Shown one piece after another: positions 1 to 13,614 of a DNA stretch of 64,000 nt. The notes beneath the pieces are model-generated. The model worked only from the letters and a program-made list of their open reading frames with translations, had not been told where the DNA came from and made no database searches. Position 1 is the stretch's first letter; each line of letters opens with the position of its first letter. The stretch is from Ceratorhiza oryzae-sativae. Its lineage: Eukaryota > Basidiomycota > Agaricomycetes > Cantharellales > Ceratobasidiaceae. Both the position numbers and the translations under genes were made by a program. The stretch spans positions 496,001 through 560,000 of the forward strand of contig JARWMV010000251.1 in the NCBI GenBank assembly GCA_030998015.1. The letters are read 5' to 3'.

Positions 1-365
1 AGCGCTAAGCAGAGCGTGAGTAGCACCGGAAGCGTTTGTTGGCTTACTTAGGCATTCAGGTTTTTGTCGAGTACAACAATTGTCTACATCCAACCAGAAA
101 GAGTCAACATCGCAGCCATGGCTCATCTGGGGAACCAATTCCATTCAAGAAGGAAATCTGTCACACTTTACCTCCCTCCCTCCGATCCGGTACGATGCTC
201 CGGCGTGGGTCGCTACGCAGCAGTTGATTTATTCACGTATCGCGAATCGGTATTTATGTATACGCGCATAAGAATGCGAGACTCGGATGTCGGGCCGTGC
301 TCCGGAGGCGCCAGAGCATTTAAAGGACGCGAAGCGCCTCACTCCACACAACGAAATATAAAACG

Positions 366-1400
366 ATGACCTCTTCCGCCCCCGGCAAAGTCATTATCGT
401 TACTGGCGCATCTTCAGGTTAGTTGAGTATATCTATGTGATTCGCGACCGACATCTAACTACCGGATGACTGGGCAAGGCATCGGCCGAGCCACTGCGAT
501 TACATTGTCGCGGGGAGGTTGGCGTGTGGTCTTGGTTGCACGGCGAGAGGCTGAACTGAGCGCCGCCGCGCAAGAGTGCCCCACAGAATCACTGGTGGTC
601 GCTGGTGACGTGACAGACGAAGCATTTGCTGCAAGCGTGTTCGAAAAAGCGGTCCAAACGTTTGGTGAATTTAGTTGTCGTTTTCCCATACCTCATTACT
701 CAATATTTTATAGGCCGGGTTGATGCCCTATTCAATGTCAGTAATACCGAATTCGACTTGCCTGCATGCAACTCGAACCATCTGATAAACTGCCTCTACA
801 GAATGCGGGGATCTCCGCACCAAGCGTACCAATTGACGAGCTCAGTGTAGAAGACTTTAGAAGAGTTATCGACGTGAACCTGGTCAGCGCATTTATATTC
901 ACTCGTGAAGCCTTCAAAGTCTTCAAAAGTCAAACACCTCAAGGCGGCAGGTGAGTTCTACATGCGGCATATCATGCTATCATACCAACAACAAGACTAG
1001 AATTATCAATAACGGTAGTATATCGGCATACACACCCCGGCCAATGTCCATACCATACACTGCTTCCAAGCATGCAACTAGCGGTTTGACGAAGTCCACA
1101 TCCCTTGATGGCCGTAACTTCAACATCGCATGCACTCAAATTGACATAGGTAACCCACATTTCGCCTCAGCCAATGCGCGATTCTGACATGATCGTACAG
1201 GAAACGCACAGACGCAGATGGTAGCCAGGCAAGGCGACCAGGGAGCTCTTCAACCAAACGGCCAGAGGATTGTCGAAGCCTCATTTGATGTTCAACATGT
1301 TGCGAATGCCATTTTGCATATAGCTAACCTACCTCTTGATGTCACGGTATTGTTCATGAACATCATGGCCACGGGGATGCCGTTCGTTGGCCGAGGATAG
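366..1400 (+). CDS. Short-chain dehydrogenase/reductase (SDR), classical type
   Basis: NAD(P)-dependent oxidoreductase of the classical SDR family; the substrate cannot be told from sequence. The first ATG is at 366 and exon 1 (366-417) ends inside the cofactor motif TGASSG, which continues as GIG in exon 2 from 479 after an intron with a TCTAAC branch site. Further exons give LFN|NAGIS (the family NNAG motif), the catalytic serine in INNGSISA and the YTASK active-site Tyr/Lys. There are about six exons; stop at 1398-1400. Total length is about 250 residues, normal for the family. No targeting signal or membrane segment is seen, so it is probably cytosolic. The C-terminal part matches fungal SDRs with a variable substrate lobe. 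It is transcribed tail-to-tail with the esterase gene downstream. Family call is firm; function is open. Confidence 0.9.
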
Positions 1401-1614
1401 TTTTTTTTTCGCTTATAGCCCATCGCCTTGTATGAGTATCAAGCAATCATCCATTCTTATCAGAACAGTAAAAACGGATTACTCAAAATAGACTCATTCG
1501 AAAGTTCTCGGAAGGTATCCTTAATGACGGAATAATCACCCGCTTTGAGTTGTAGCATGTTTCTACCAAGCATAGGCAGGGACCCATAAGCTGGCCAACC
1601 TATGACTCTATTCG

Positions 1615-3768
<2,154 letters not shown>

Positions 3769-4801
3769 CGTGGTGAGTGCACTGCACGAGAAGATCATTC
3801 GGAGAGACGTGCTTCCGGGTGCTTTTGTACCCTATGGGAGGCGTTGTCTCTCCTTTAATGTTCCCAAGGAGGGTATGCCGCGTGCCTTGCGCCCGTCAGG
3901 AATATCAACAACTGCGTGACTTCAAAACAAAAAATCATACCTGCTAGCTTATAGAATTTATGCTACAGTCGCAGCAGAGTGCTTGGCAGTAATCTGCTCG
4001 GTGAACACCAACCACTTGAAGGTGAAGGAACGTAGTGTTGTTGGAGTATTGTGTTTGAGGAACACAGAATGCGGACTTGTCCAATTTGAGCATCTAGATA
4101 GCCGGTTTTTCAGCCCTCAGCAGCTGATGCTCTAATATTGAAGCACCGGTAGAAACGCCCACTGTCACGTAATAGCACTAGATCACTTTCAGACGCGAAC
4201 AGGCGACGCCCTCGGTGGGGCTTCGAAAGAATGGAGCAATATTGTTGAACGGGGAACGGGACCTTGTGGTATGGTGAGATTGGAACCAAGCTAGGTGGTG
4301 ATTAACCACATGCTGCAAATATATGGAACGAGACGAACATGGTGCGTCAATCGCCTCAGGCGAGCGATGATTGAATAGAGGGGCTATTATCCTTTTTTCA
4401 TTGACATGTATCCTAAATATGTGTATTTTGAATCATCAACCTACACTCGCAGAAGTTGGGCTGCATGAAGCCTCCGGACGAACGTTGTATTGTTCCGGGT
4501 GCTGATATGGTTATTGGATCCAAAAGTGCCGCAAATTATTAAATATAGATCGAACGGTTCCGACATTGGCCCTCATTGAGATGGGCGTAGGTAATAAGCC
4601 TGGCAGTGGTGGTGGCGATTTCAGACTATGAAAGTCACGTGAACCATTTGGAACTGATAAGTCACATCATCGGCCGACAACTCCCGCGGAGATCTCCCAA
4701 ACGCACAGATTGCGATTCGCCAGCACTCGAGCGTCAGCTTATCCAGGGGCTCTCCTGTTTCCAAATTATATTGTCTTGGATAATTTCTTGTCCTCTTGAA
4801 C
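3769..4801. other. Intergenic region between esterase and LYS4 (divergent promoters)
   Basis: About 1 kb between two divergently transcribed start codons. No coding exon is recognised. It contains a perfect TCACGTGA palindrome (E-box core) at 4635-4642, about 165 bp before the LYS4 start. E-boxes bind bHLH factors in fungi, but such hexamers are about as frequent here as chance predicts, so a regulatory role is only possible. Confidence 0.5.
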
Positions 4802-7068
4802 ATGTTCTCTCGGCCTATTCAGTTTAAACTGGCCCAAAGAGCTTTTCGTCGGGGCCTCGCAACGGTTATAACAGACTCGGGCCACGTCCCTCAAACGTAC
4901 ATTGAAAAGGTCGTCCAAAAGTATGCAGTGGGGCTACCCCCTGGGAAAAAGGTTAAGGCCGGAGACTATGTGATGATCCAACCTCAACGTACGTCTTATT
5001 CACGCCGTCCTCGTTTCAGTATAGTCGTAAACTTACTAGCCTTCCAAGCATAGATTGCATGACTCATGATAATACAGGTCCAGTTATATCTAAGTCAGTT
5101 TGCCGGTTGACACATCCCCAGACTATTTTCTAATAGGCCTTTGACAGGTTTAAATCGCTCGGCGCAACCAAGATCCACAATCCCCACCAACCCGTCTTCA
5201 CTCTCGACCATGACGTTCAAAACAAATCGACCAAGAACCTCCAAAAGTATGCGACAATCGAATCCTTTGCCCGAACCCATGGTATCGACTTTTATGGTGC
5301 CGGCCGGGGGATCGGCCATCAGGTTCTCGTCGAAGAAGGCTACGCGTTTCCCCACACGCTCGTTGTCGCGTCCGATTCGCATTCAAACATGTACGGAGGT
5401 GTCGGATGCGTCGGTACGCCCGTCGTGCGAACTGACGCGGCTGCGTTGTGGGCGACTGGCAAGACGTGGTGGCAGGTTCCAAGAATGGTCAAAGTCGAGC
5501 TCAAGGGCCGACTTGCACCCGGTGTGACGGGCAAAGACGTGATCGTCGCGCTGTGCGGGCTATTCAACAAGGACGAGGTATTGAATGCCGCGATCGAGTT
5601 TCATGGGGATGGGATCGAGGGTCTTGGGATCGACGAGCGGCTGGCAGTGGCGAATATGACGACCGAATGGGGTGCACTGGCAGGTGTGTTTCCGGTCGAC
5701 GAACCGCTGTTGGCTTGGTACGAAAGGGCAATTAACAAGATGGCACTCCGAACCTTTGCCGGTGCCTCGAGTTCTCTCCCTCCCCCACCTGACCACCCTC
5801 GACTGAATCCATCTCGACTTGAAACGCTTCGCCGAAATCCGCTGGTACCGGACGCAGGTGCAGAATACACCTCGCATCTCACACTGGACCTTTCCACACT
5901 TGTGCCTTATGTTTCTGGGCCCAACAGCGTCAAAGTCGCGACCCCTCTCCCGAAGCTCGCGCAAGAGAATATCAAAATCAACAAAGCGTACCTCGTGAGC
6001 TGCACCAACGCGCGAGCGTCCGATCTAGCGGCTGCAGCCGAGGTCGTTCGCGGGCGAAAAATCGCGCCAGGGGTCGAGTTTTACTTTGCGGCAGCGAGCA
6101 GCAACGTCCAGGCCGATGCCGAAAAGTCTGGAGACTGGGGAGCATTGCTTGCTGCAGGTGCCAAGCCACTGCCTGCCGGCTGCGGGCCATGCATTGGCCT
6201 TGGCACAGGCCTGCTCGAGCCCGGAGAAGTCGGGATCAGCGCTACGAACCGAAACTACAAGGGCAGGATGGGGAGCCCCCAGGCGCAGGCGTACCTCGCG
6301 AGTCCGGCGGTCGTTGCGGCGAGCGCTGTTCGAGGCGTTATATGCGGGCCAGACGCATTGGAAATGAGCAGCCTTCCTCAAAACGAGATTCCGTTGTTCT
6401 TTGCCAATGCACCTGCCCCAGCGTCCAGTGCGGCACCGACCGCCGCGTCGACGGAACCCCTCGTGGAAGGGTTTCCCAAGGTGTTTGGCGGGCCGATCAT
6501 GTTCGCACCGCAGGACAATCTCAACACCGACGGCATTTACCCCGGCAAGTACACATACCAAGACGACATTACGTTGGAACGACAAGCCGAGGTGGTCATG
6601 GAAAACTACGACCCGGGATTTGCCAAGTCGGTTGCATCGGTTCGTGCAAACGGCAAGACCGCAGTGCTCGTCTCGGGCTACAACTTTGGCACCGGCTCGT
6701 CGCGGGAACAAGCGGCAACGGCACTCAAGTCCGCGGGAGTGCCGCTCGTGATCGCCGGCTCTTTCGGTGATATTTTCAAACGTAATGCGATCAACAACGG
6801 ACTAGTGTGTGTCGAGTGTCCAGAACTCGTCGCGGATCTCACGGTGGAATTTGCCAAGAACGGTGCACGTGGGAGCGGCGGCAAGAATGACGAGCTCACT
6901 GTCGATCCCCGGTGGGAGATCGAGGTGGACATGCAGAGTGGCAAGATTGCCGTCGCCACGGGTGGGGGGAGTCGAGAATACTGGACGCGGCCGGTGGGGC
7001 CCAGCGTGCAGGAACTATGGGTGTGTGGGGGACTGGAGGGATATGTGAGGCGTTCGATTAGTGCGTGA
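4802..7068 (+). CDS. LYS4: Homoaconitase, mitochondrial (lysine biosynthesis)
   Basis: Converts homocitrate to homoisocitrate through homoaconitate in the alpha-aminoadipate lysine pathway of fungi, in the mitochondrial matrix. The spliced gene is 4802-4988, 5054-5093 and 5148-7068, giving 715 residues, close to the usual homoaconitase size. The N-terminus is Arg/Ser rich (MFSRPIQFKLAQRAFRRGLA), a typical mitochondrial presequence. Exon 2 is only 40 nt and supplies the CMTHDN motif. The three 4Fe-4S ligands are visible as LVSCTN and GCGPCIG. NYKGRMGSP and the swivel-domain motif GTGSSREQA are present. The acidic substrate-binding signature IDFYGAGRGIGHQ and the overall length separate it from isopropylmalate dehydratase and aconitase. 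Intron boundaries restore the frame exactly, so the model is firm. Confidence 0.96.
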
Positions 7069-7277
7069 TGTCGGGTGGTCAATGGAAGTAACTGTAATTG
7101 CATTATGACGTTACTGAATGGGCCGATCGATGCATGCTGTTCTCGATCTTATTTTTGGCCTTGTGCTCGCGTCATATGGGTCGCCTGGTGCGGCGCCCAT
7201 TGACATTTTCCCCTTGGACTTTCTCCGCGATTGCGCCAAGTCGATGGCCACCGTCGCCCATTGCGTCATTCGGAGCC

Positions 7278-7284
7278 TATAAAA
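7278..7284 (+). promoter_or_regulatory. TATA box of the fasciclin gene
   Basis: TATAAAA lies 52 bp before the start ATG at 7336, in a 267-bp gap after LYS4. The spacing suits a core promoter with a short leader. Confidence 0.5.
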
Positions 7285-7335
7285 CCGACGCATTCTACTC
7301 CACTTTCACCAGACCCATCCCCCCTCTCAGCAACG

Positions 7336-8894
7336 ATGCACGCCTACGCTCTTCTTGTCGCTGCCCTGGCCCCCCAGGCTTTTGCCCAAAGTGTAGGTTC
7401 GGGTTTGGACACGCCGCGACCAGGTGTTGACGCGCTCGCAGCTCGATACGACTTATCTAACCGGATTCCTAAAAGCCCTGACTGACACAAACCTCACCAA
7501 ACTCGCCGGCGTTGTAGAGTAGGCAACACTCTGTCTTTGGTATCCTAGTAGAGCACTTACGATCCCCCTCATAGACCCCTCGTCAAAAACGCCAATGCCA
7601 CTGGCCCCCTCTCAGCCCTCTCGCAAGGAAACAAAACCGTATTCGCACCAAACAACGCTGCATTTAGCCGAGTTCCAAACAACGTCAGCAGCGACGCTAA
7701 CCTACTGGCTTCCATCCTTTCGTACCACGTCGTCGACGGTATGTTTCCCATGTACCCCATGCACCAAATGATCCAAACATTCTCAACTTCAAGGTCACTT
7801 GAACGCCTCCGACTTTGCCACTTCGCCCAGCCACACCATTGCCCGCACTTTCCTCAACAACTCCGAGTTTGTCACGCTCGAGGCTAACCGAAGCCAGGTC
7901 ATCGTGGCTGAGCGTGCCAGCAACGGTTCGGTCACTATTCTCGAGCTCACAACCAATGCTGCTGTCTCTCAGACAACAGTTTATGAAAATGTATGTCACT
8001 CCACATTGTGCCCATCGATCAACACTTTCTGACATGATCATTCTAAATATAGCTGATTGTTCACGTCATTGACAAAGTGCTCACTATCCCCGGGACGATC
8101 TCCGAAACCGCAAACGCTGCTGGTCTCTCTGGCTTAGTGGGTGCCGTCCAATCGACCAACCTCCTCGGACCTCTGGAAGCTGCACATGGTATCACTATCT
8201 TTGCGCCTACGTACGATACTTTTACCGCACATGCCTAGACTCGCGCGCTAACTGCCTCGCAACAGCAATCAGGCGTTCACCGCAGCGCTCGCCGCCCTCG
8301 GTAGCCAAGCACAGAACACTTCCGTCATCAGCGCCGTTCTCGCCAACCATGTCATCAACGGCACTTCGGTCTACTCGACGGGCCTGACTTCTCAGAGCTT
8401 CGCTAGCGCTGGTGGACAAGCATTCAGTTTTTCGAGCAACTCGAGCGGAACCTTTGTCACCAGCGGTTCATCAAGTGCCAAGATTGTGCGCGCCGACATC
8501 CCCGTCAAGAATGGTGTGGTTCACTTGATCGATAGTGGTACGTCGTGTAATCCGTTCTGAACGAGACGTATAATTAACTGTTTTGATATCCAGTCCTGGC
8601 CAACACCCAGTCCAACCCCGAGGCCGCCGCTTCTGCCGCCGCTTCCCAGTCCTCGGTCGCTGCTACTGGTACGCTCACACGCATATAGCCCTCGATCTCC
8701 TGTCGCTGACACTTCTTCTTTTAGCCACCTCGATTCCTGGGCAGAGTGCTGGTGGAAGCGGCCCCGCTCCTTCCGGCTCTCCTTCCAACAACGCCAGCTT
8801 GCGCACCGCTGGAACCCTCCCTGGTGTAGCAATGGTCCTTTCGGTTGCTGCTGCGGGCGTCGGTGCCCTCATTGGTGGAATGCTTATCCTCTAA
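7336..8894 (+). CDS. GPI-anchored fasciclin (FAS1) domain protein
   Basis: Cell-surface adhesion-type protein with two FAS1 domains, likely at the plasma membrane or wall. The start ATG at 7336 opens a signal peptide (MHAYALLVAALAPQAFAQS). Spliced exons give FAS1 motifs: TVFAPNNAAF and SILSYHVVDG in the first domain (7570-7990), and TIFAPT...NQAFTAAL, VLANHVINGT and NGVVHLIDS in the second (8050-8540). A Ser/Ala/Gly-rich stalk follows from about 8590. The last residues form a hydrophobic tail (LPGVAMVLSVAAAGVGALIG) that ends at the stop, typical of a GPI-anchor signal. Many NxT/S sequons are present (NAT, NKT, NSS, NAS). About seven exons; introns are 50-60 nt. Such proteins are expanded in wood- and plant-associated basidiomycetes. 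Confidence is high for family and topology. Confidence 0.92.
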
Positions 8895-9976
8895 ACCTTT
8901 CTAATCCTTGGGTCTGTCCTTCCAATGCAAGGACCATTTTTAAAGAGACTTTTCTTTCTAATGCCTGGACAAAGGCGACGAACTTTTTGTGTTTCTTCAT
9001 TCGTGGATAAACACTTTCTGTACCTGTGATTCCCTTACTACTTTTTTACGCTTTATGATTGTACGCCTTGTTAAAATTAAACGAACGATGTTCAACCCTT
9101 TCAAGTAGGACGCAAGCCTTGCCGAACTTGAACGAGGCTGCGTATCTTGGCCTAAGCTAACACGGCAACCATATGAACCGCGTCATATGTAACAAAAGGG
9201 ATGATTAGAATGGATGGGTCGGGATAGCTCTTCCACGCAGAATTAGGAGTCACTGCGGCCGTAGTTTAAGCAAGAATTGGGTCAATGCAACTCGCATTTG
9301 GCCCCAACTTGACAGTCCATGCGCCTGTAAAACGCAAAACTCAACAACTAGAACAGCCACGAAACAGAGACGAACGCGCCAGTACTCATCGTCATATCAA
9401 TACTTTATCAAGGCCTAAACTTGATCTGCGTCCCACCGAGAAAGTCCGGTATCTACTCAAGCTCGCGCTCAGTCTCGTCGTGGGATTCCAGAGACCGGAT
9501 GGGCGGGAAAAATGGACTAGTCTGGCGGTGGCAAGGATGCTAAAGCCAATACGCCCTCAGTTTTCTCCCGGTGTAAAGTTTTAAGCGTCTACTGGCTGCT
9601 TAGCGGTGGCACACCGGCAGTCCATGAGAGTTTTGTAACCTCGCATTGGATCAAAGGAGTCGCGGGATCGAATTGATTTTTAGTTAGCCACGCGCCATGG
9701 CTGTTCTTTGGCTGAACTGTCGGAGCAACGTGAACGACTTGCGGGAATCGGATCGAGGGGTATTTTTGAGCCACAACCGTCGAGAATAAAGGAAACGTAA
9801 ATATTGAGTGTGCAATCATATTGAGAGTTTTCCCAAGATCCGAGTCAAGGTGAAAGAATGGGAGCACCATGACAGCACCCTCCCTCCCCCCATATTTATG
9901 TGGTTGGCCTCAAGGTTGTTGCTAGGATTTGTGCCGGCAGAGTGATCAAAGCTTTGGAGCCCATCGTGTTTCTCTG

Positions 9977-10008
<32 letters not shown>

Positions 10009-10319
10009 CAATGTTGCTGTGCAGGGTCAGACCAACGAACAAGTGTTGTGCCGCCTTTGGCCGGTAACGCCTTGGATGTGAGCAAATATACAAGCCGATT
10101 GCTTTTCAATGCACCATTAATTGTATCAGGTTCAGCAGCATATTATTGAAGCAAACCGAGCCCAACATAATCCCCGTATCGATTAAAATACGACGCATAC
10201 ATGCAAGGCGAAAGGCTCATAGTCCTCTGGACGCGAGAACACAGGCCGTGGAGGGCAAACCCACCATGCCAAGCAAATAAACAGCACGTATTAGTCAAGT
10301 ATCCATCTCCAGCTCGCTC
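8895..10319. other. Gene-poor intergenic region
   Basis: About 1.4 kb without a convincing gene. A 94-codon open frame on the minus strand (9589-9870) starts with ATG but shows no domain, no signal peptide and no conserved motif. The region also holds the dinucleotide repeat described separately. Confidence 0.5.
9977..10008. repeat. Compound (AT)n(GT)n microsatellite
   Basis: Seven AT units (9977-9990) are followed directly by nine GT units (9991-10008). It lies in the gap between the fasciclin and F-box genes. Confidence 0.95.
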
Positions 10320-11825
10320 TCAGCCTCGCCATAGCTTCTCGCTGATTCGCCAGTGCCAGTTTCCTCTGAGGATGGATAATCTAGGGGCCATAAAGCCGGC
10401 CGAAGACTGCGCAAATACGATTGGCCATCCGAGTCTATTCACAAAAGTATCAAACATGGAGATCCAACTGAGCAGCACATTGAATAAATTACACCTACAA
10501 TTTGAACCATGCTCAGACTCGCAAACCTCTCTGGGACAAACGCATTCTGCCCTGCCAGCATATAGGCAATTTTTGAGAATGATCGGGGCCATCAAGAGCA
10601 CAGACGGATCTAGCAAAATTGGGTGATTTTCTTGCAGGTCATATATAGAGTCTAGATATATGCGGGATAGTGTGCCGTGCTTGGAAAATGAAAACAAGAT
10701 TTCAGCAACCTGATGCCAGGGCATAGAAGCTAGAGTCAACTCTCTGAGCGAGCCAAGGGATTGCACGGCTTTTATCCACGACCCGCTACTCTCAGAGCTA
10801 ATGTGTAGCTGTTGTATCATCGGAGAGACCGAGGCGATATCAGCCAGTCGCTTGTCCATGTTGGCGAATACATCATTGGAGCTAAGCGACAACAGCTCGA
10901 GCTTGGGCAATACTGAACGTGCGAGTAGGTCCGTAAGCCCAACAAAAGGGCCAGCCAGCGTGAGGGAATTTAACACTGGCAAGTTGACCGAGTGATTGAC
11001 AACCCTTGTCCAGTCTACCATCCCCGCTCGAAGACTCACAAGCTCAAGGTAAACAAGATTCGGGGTCCCCGAGAGGATTTCTGCCCAATCTTCAAAATCG
11101 GCACGAGTCTCATCTTGATGGTAGGCGCCTCCAGTGTGTATTTGTAGAAATGTGAGGGTTGAAGAAAATAAGCGAGGTGCAGGAAAAACGGGAAACGTAT
11201 CTGCACAAAGCTTTCTACATTTTACGTCGAGAATTTCGAATATGAATCGCTTGTCGACTGTATTGTTGTCATAAAGTAAGGTTGTCGAATCCATAGGACC
11301 AATAAAGAAAGAGTCTAAAGACAAAGCATGATCGAGATCCCCGAGAAACTCGAGTTCCCTCGATATAGCGTTGACGCTCCGATACCCAACATGAAGCGAC
11401 TTCCACCGATGGTGTTGGTTCTTGACATCTCGAGTTGCTTGCTCTATGCTCCGATCAGGCGTGGGAACGCGCAAAGGCGGAGGACCTGTCGCCCTCTCGC
11501 TATAGACCTCGGGAGAGTCCCGCAAACGCACATCTAGCATCACATTCTTCGAGCGTGCAAGCCACAAACGTGTCAATGCAGCACCTCGGCAGGTATCGAC
11601 ATAAGACCATAACAGTGGTGTACCAACAATGACCAGGTGCCAGTGCGCACAGACATGGGAGCATATAAGAGGGGCGTAGAGACGTTCAATTGGATCGTCG
11701 CACAGAATACCAATAATGATTACGAGAAGGTCGGATGGGAGAGTTTGTGGGTAATGGCGTTGTGTAGATATGCCAATATTTGATTCGCTAGGGGGCAAAA
11801 TGACATTGTCGTTCGCCTGATCCAT
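10320..11825 (-). CDS. F-box domain protein (copy 1)
   Basis: Probable substrate-recognition subunit of an SCF ubiquitin ligase. Single exon of 501 residues from the ATG at 11825; the open frame extends further upstream only through a non-ATG codon. The F-box-like segment lies at residues about 28-75: LPSDLLVIIIGILCDDPIER, then LYAPLICSHVCAHW and TPLLWSYVD. The rest is a leucine-rich region without canonical repeats (for example LTFLQIHTGG, LVYLELVSLR, LNSLTLAGPF, LELLSLSSND) as in fungal F-box proteins. A cysteine group near the C-terminus (CVCPREVCESEHGSNCRC) parallels CEGSCGYVCTCGVESNC in the paralogue at 20934. The target is unknown. Intronless structure differs from most neighbours. Confidence 0.85.
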   Translation of the reverse strand: MDQANDNVILPPSESNIGISTQRHYPQTLPSDLLVIIIGILCDDPIERLYAPLICSHVCAHWHLVIVGTPLLWSYVDTCRGAALTRLWLARSKNVMLDVRLRDSPEVYSERATGPPPLRVPTPDRSIEQATRDVKNQHHRWKSLHVGYRSVNAISRELEFLGDLDHALSLDSFFIGPMDSTTLLYDNNTVDKRFIFEILDVKCRKLCADTFPVFPAPRLFSSTLTFLQIHTGGAYHQDETRADFEDWAEILSGTPNLVYLELVSLRAGMVDWTRVVNHSVNLPVLNSLTLAGPFVGLTDLLARSVLPKLELLSLSSNDVFANMDKRLADIASVSPMIQQLHISSESSGSWIKAVQSLGSLRELTLASMPWHQVAEILFSFSKHGTLSRIYLDSIYDLQENHPILLDPSVLLMAPIILKNCLYAGRAECVCPREVCESEHGSNCRCNLFNVLLSWISMFDTFVNRLGWPIVFAQSSAGFMAPRLSILRGNWHWRISEKLWRG

Positions 11826-13614
11826 GCCCCTTGTTGAGGAAGGGCTCAAAGATAAGATTCGTCACGTGCTAGAATCGCCCCTATCCATGATGGGTGGAGC
11901 CAAACAGATGTAAATCCCACACTATGCGTATATCAAAAGTGATCCACCCACAGCGAGCTTGTTTCTGTTCCTATAGAGATTTAATATACGAGTCCATGAT
12001 GCCAACTGAAGTGTAAGACACACGAGTTCTCGGCATGAAAATATATACAATACAACTGAAAGATTACATTTTCGAAACAGAACCACGAGCGGGATATGAT
12101 TTGCTAGTTGATAGAAGCTGGAAGCGCGACTTGGAGGCTGCAAGACACAGGGATGATGCGTTTGTGGGTTTATTGTATTTCGGTGATACGGATACAGGGC
12201 GAGTAGGGTGTGTAATAGAAAGCGCCTCTGTGTGATGGTTCAAAGTCTCACCTCACTCGATGATGACCACTAGGTCATAATGTACATCGAGACGACAGGG
12301 TACAGAATCGATACTTATTCAACCATAATAGATAAACCCACTAAAATTCTTAATTGAAACCCCATTGACGAGAAACATATAAATCGTTTTTCGGGACAAT
12401 GCTATCTAATGCACCAGGAGCAACAAGACTACACCAATCACCAAGGGACGCAATCACGCCGGGCAAATTCAGAGCAAATTCACCCAAACTTTGCGACACG
12501 CCACACGTGACTTGACGCTTCCCCAATTTCAGCGGCTTCATCGTGAGCCTGGAGCGATGTTGCAGAAGCAGGTTTGCCTATCGACCGGACCCGGTCCTTC
12601 GTGCCGCTCGGCGCGCCGGTCCCCACATTGCACGTCACCCGGCTGACGCCACGACGCTGAGAATAGTCCATAATCACAACTCCTTGATAGACTGGATTCC
12701 AAAATTCAAGACCATCACGGGCTTCTGATAACATATTTGGCATGATGAACAAAAGCACAACCCACCGCAACAAAAGAAGCACAGCAAATGCCCGACCTCA
12801 GACACGCCCCTGCCTCGCCGCACACGCCTCCACGTGAAAACAAGGGACAACCGGGGACGAAGCGTGACGTTCACGCGACATTCCGACGCCCAAAAATGCC
12901 ATCGGCCCGGACTCACCTCCTATCGCTCTCGGGAGTGTCTTGGCACGTCAAGCTGGATAGTTACATTATACGTACAACGCTTTCTTGTCCTCCGGGTCGG
13001 AGGACACGAAGCAGCGAGTAGTAGCATGATTTCCCCAAACCAGGTATTGTTCTTGCAGATCACCACAACAAAACCAAGGGACCACGGTTCCCAGGGATAA
13101 CGCCTCATCTCGCCAGTTCGCTTCGGCCATGGAATAAATACCCTTAGTCCTAAGCATCCAGGCCGGTTCTGCTTGGTCGAAAATTTTGATAATAAGGCTA
13201 TGTATCGTGTCCAACTTCGAACCTGCACAGGGTCAGATAGATGGCACTATATGAACGGAGCGCAACGTCTTATCTCATAACCGTATCACTCTCAAAAGGC
13301 GCTGAGCTTCACCAAAGGCCACGTATAGAATTGCAGGTTTAAAACATCGAACCATTACGGACCAATAGGTGAGCAGATGAAAATGTCCAAAATAAGATCA
13401 GACAACACGAAACTTCCTCGGTAACAAGGACGAATAAGTGCGACGAAGAAGGAACAGATACAAGCACAACAGGGAGTGGAGGGACATTAGAGTAAATCCG
13501 GGGAGGAAATGCAGTCATCAAACCATGCGAATCAAGTCCATTCCGAGAGACAAAGACGCAAGTCCCAGAGGATGAGTCATTAGAACAGGGCCAATAACGT
13601 CATTGCACGTGAAT
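11826..13614. other. Intergenic region, with a doubtful locus inside
   Basis: About 1.8 kb between the F-box gene and the Ser/Thr-rich GPI gene. The only coding-like sequence is the minus-strand stretch annotated separately at 12350-13130. The stretch 13230-13610 is probably the 3' flank of the GPI gene. Confidence 0.4.
12350..13130 (-). CDS. Doubtful hypothetical gene, possibly spliced
   Basis: I do not recognise this. On the minus strand an ATG at 13130 opens MAEANWRDEALSLGTVV and continues with Cys/Trp-rich residues (PWFCCGDLQEQYLVWGN) to a possible splice donor near 12970. Two further open stretches follow: one containing DGLEFWNPVYQG and CNVGTGAPSG (12530-12730), and one ending RQVTCGVSQSLGEF...SRQWGFN with a stop at 12350. 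Amino-acid composition looks protein-like, but frames do not join without assumed introns and no signal peptide or domain is evident. It may be a lineage-specific gene, a decayed gene or chance. Confidence 0.2.

Noticed and set aside
5560..6711. Several long minus-strand open frames inside LYS4
   Set aside because: Shadows of the GC-rich LYS4 coding exon; no domain similarity.
9589..9870. 94-codon minus-strand open frame with ATG start
   Set aside because: No signal peptide, domain or neighbouring exon; length is within what is expected by chance.
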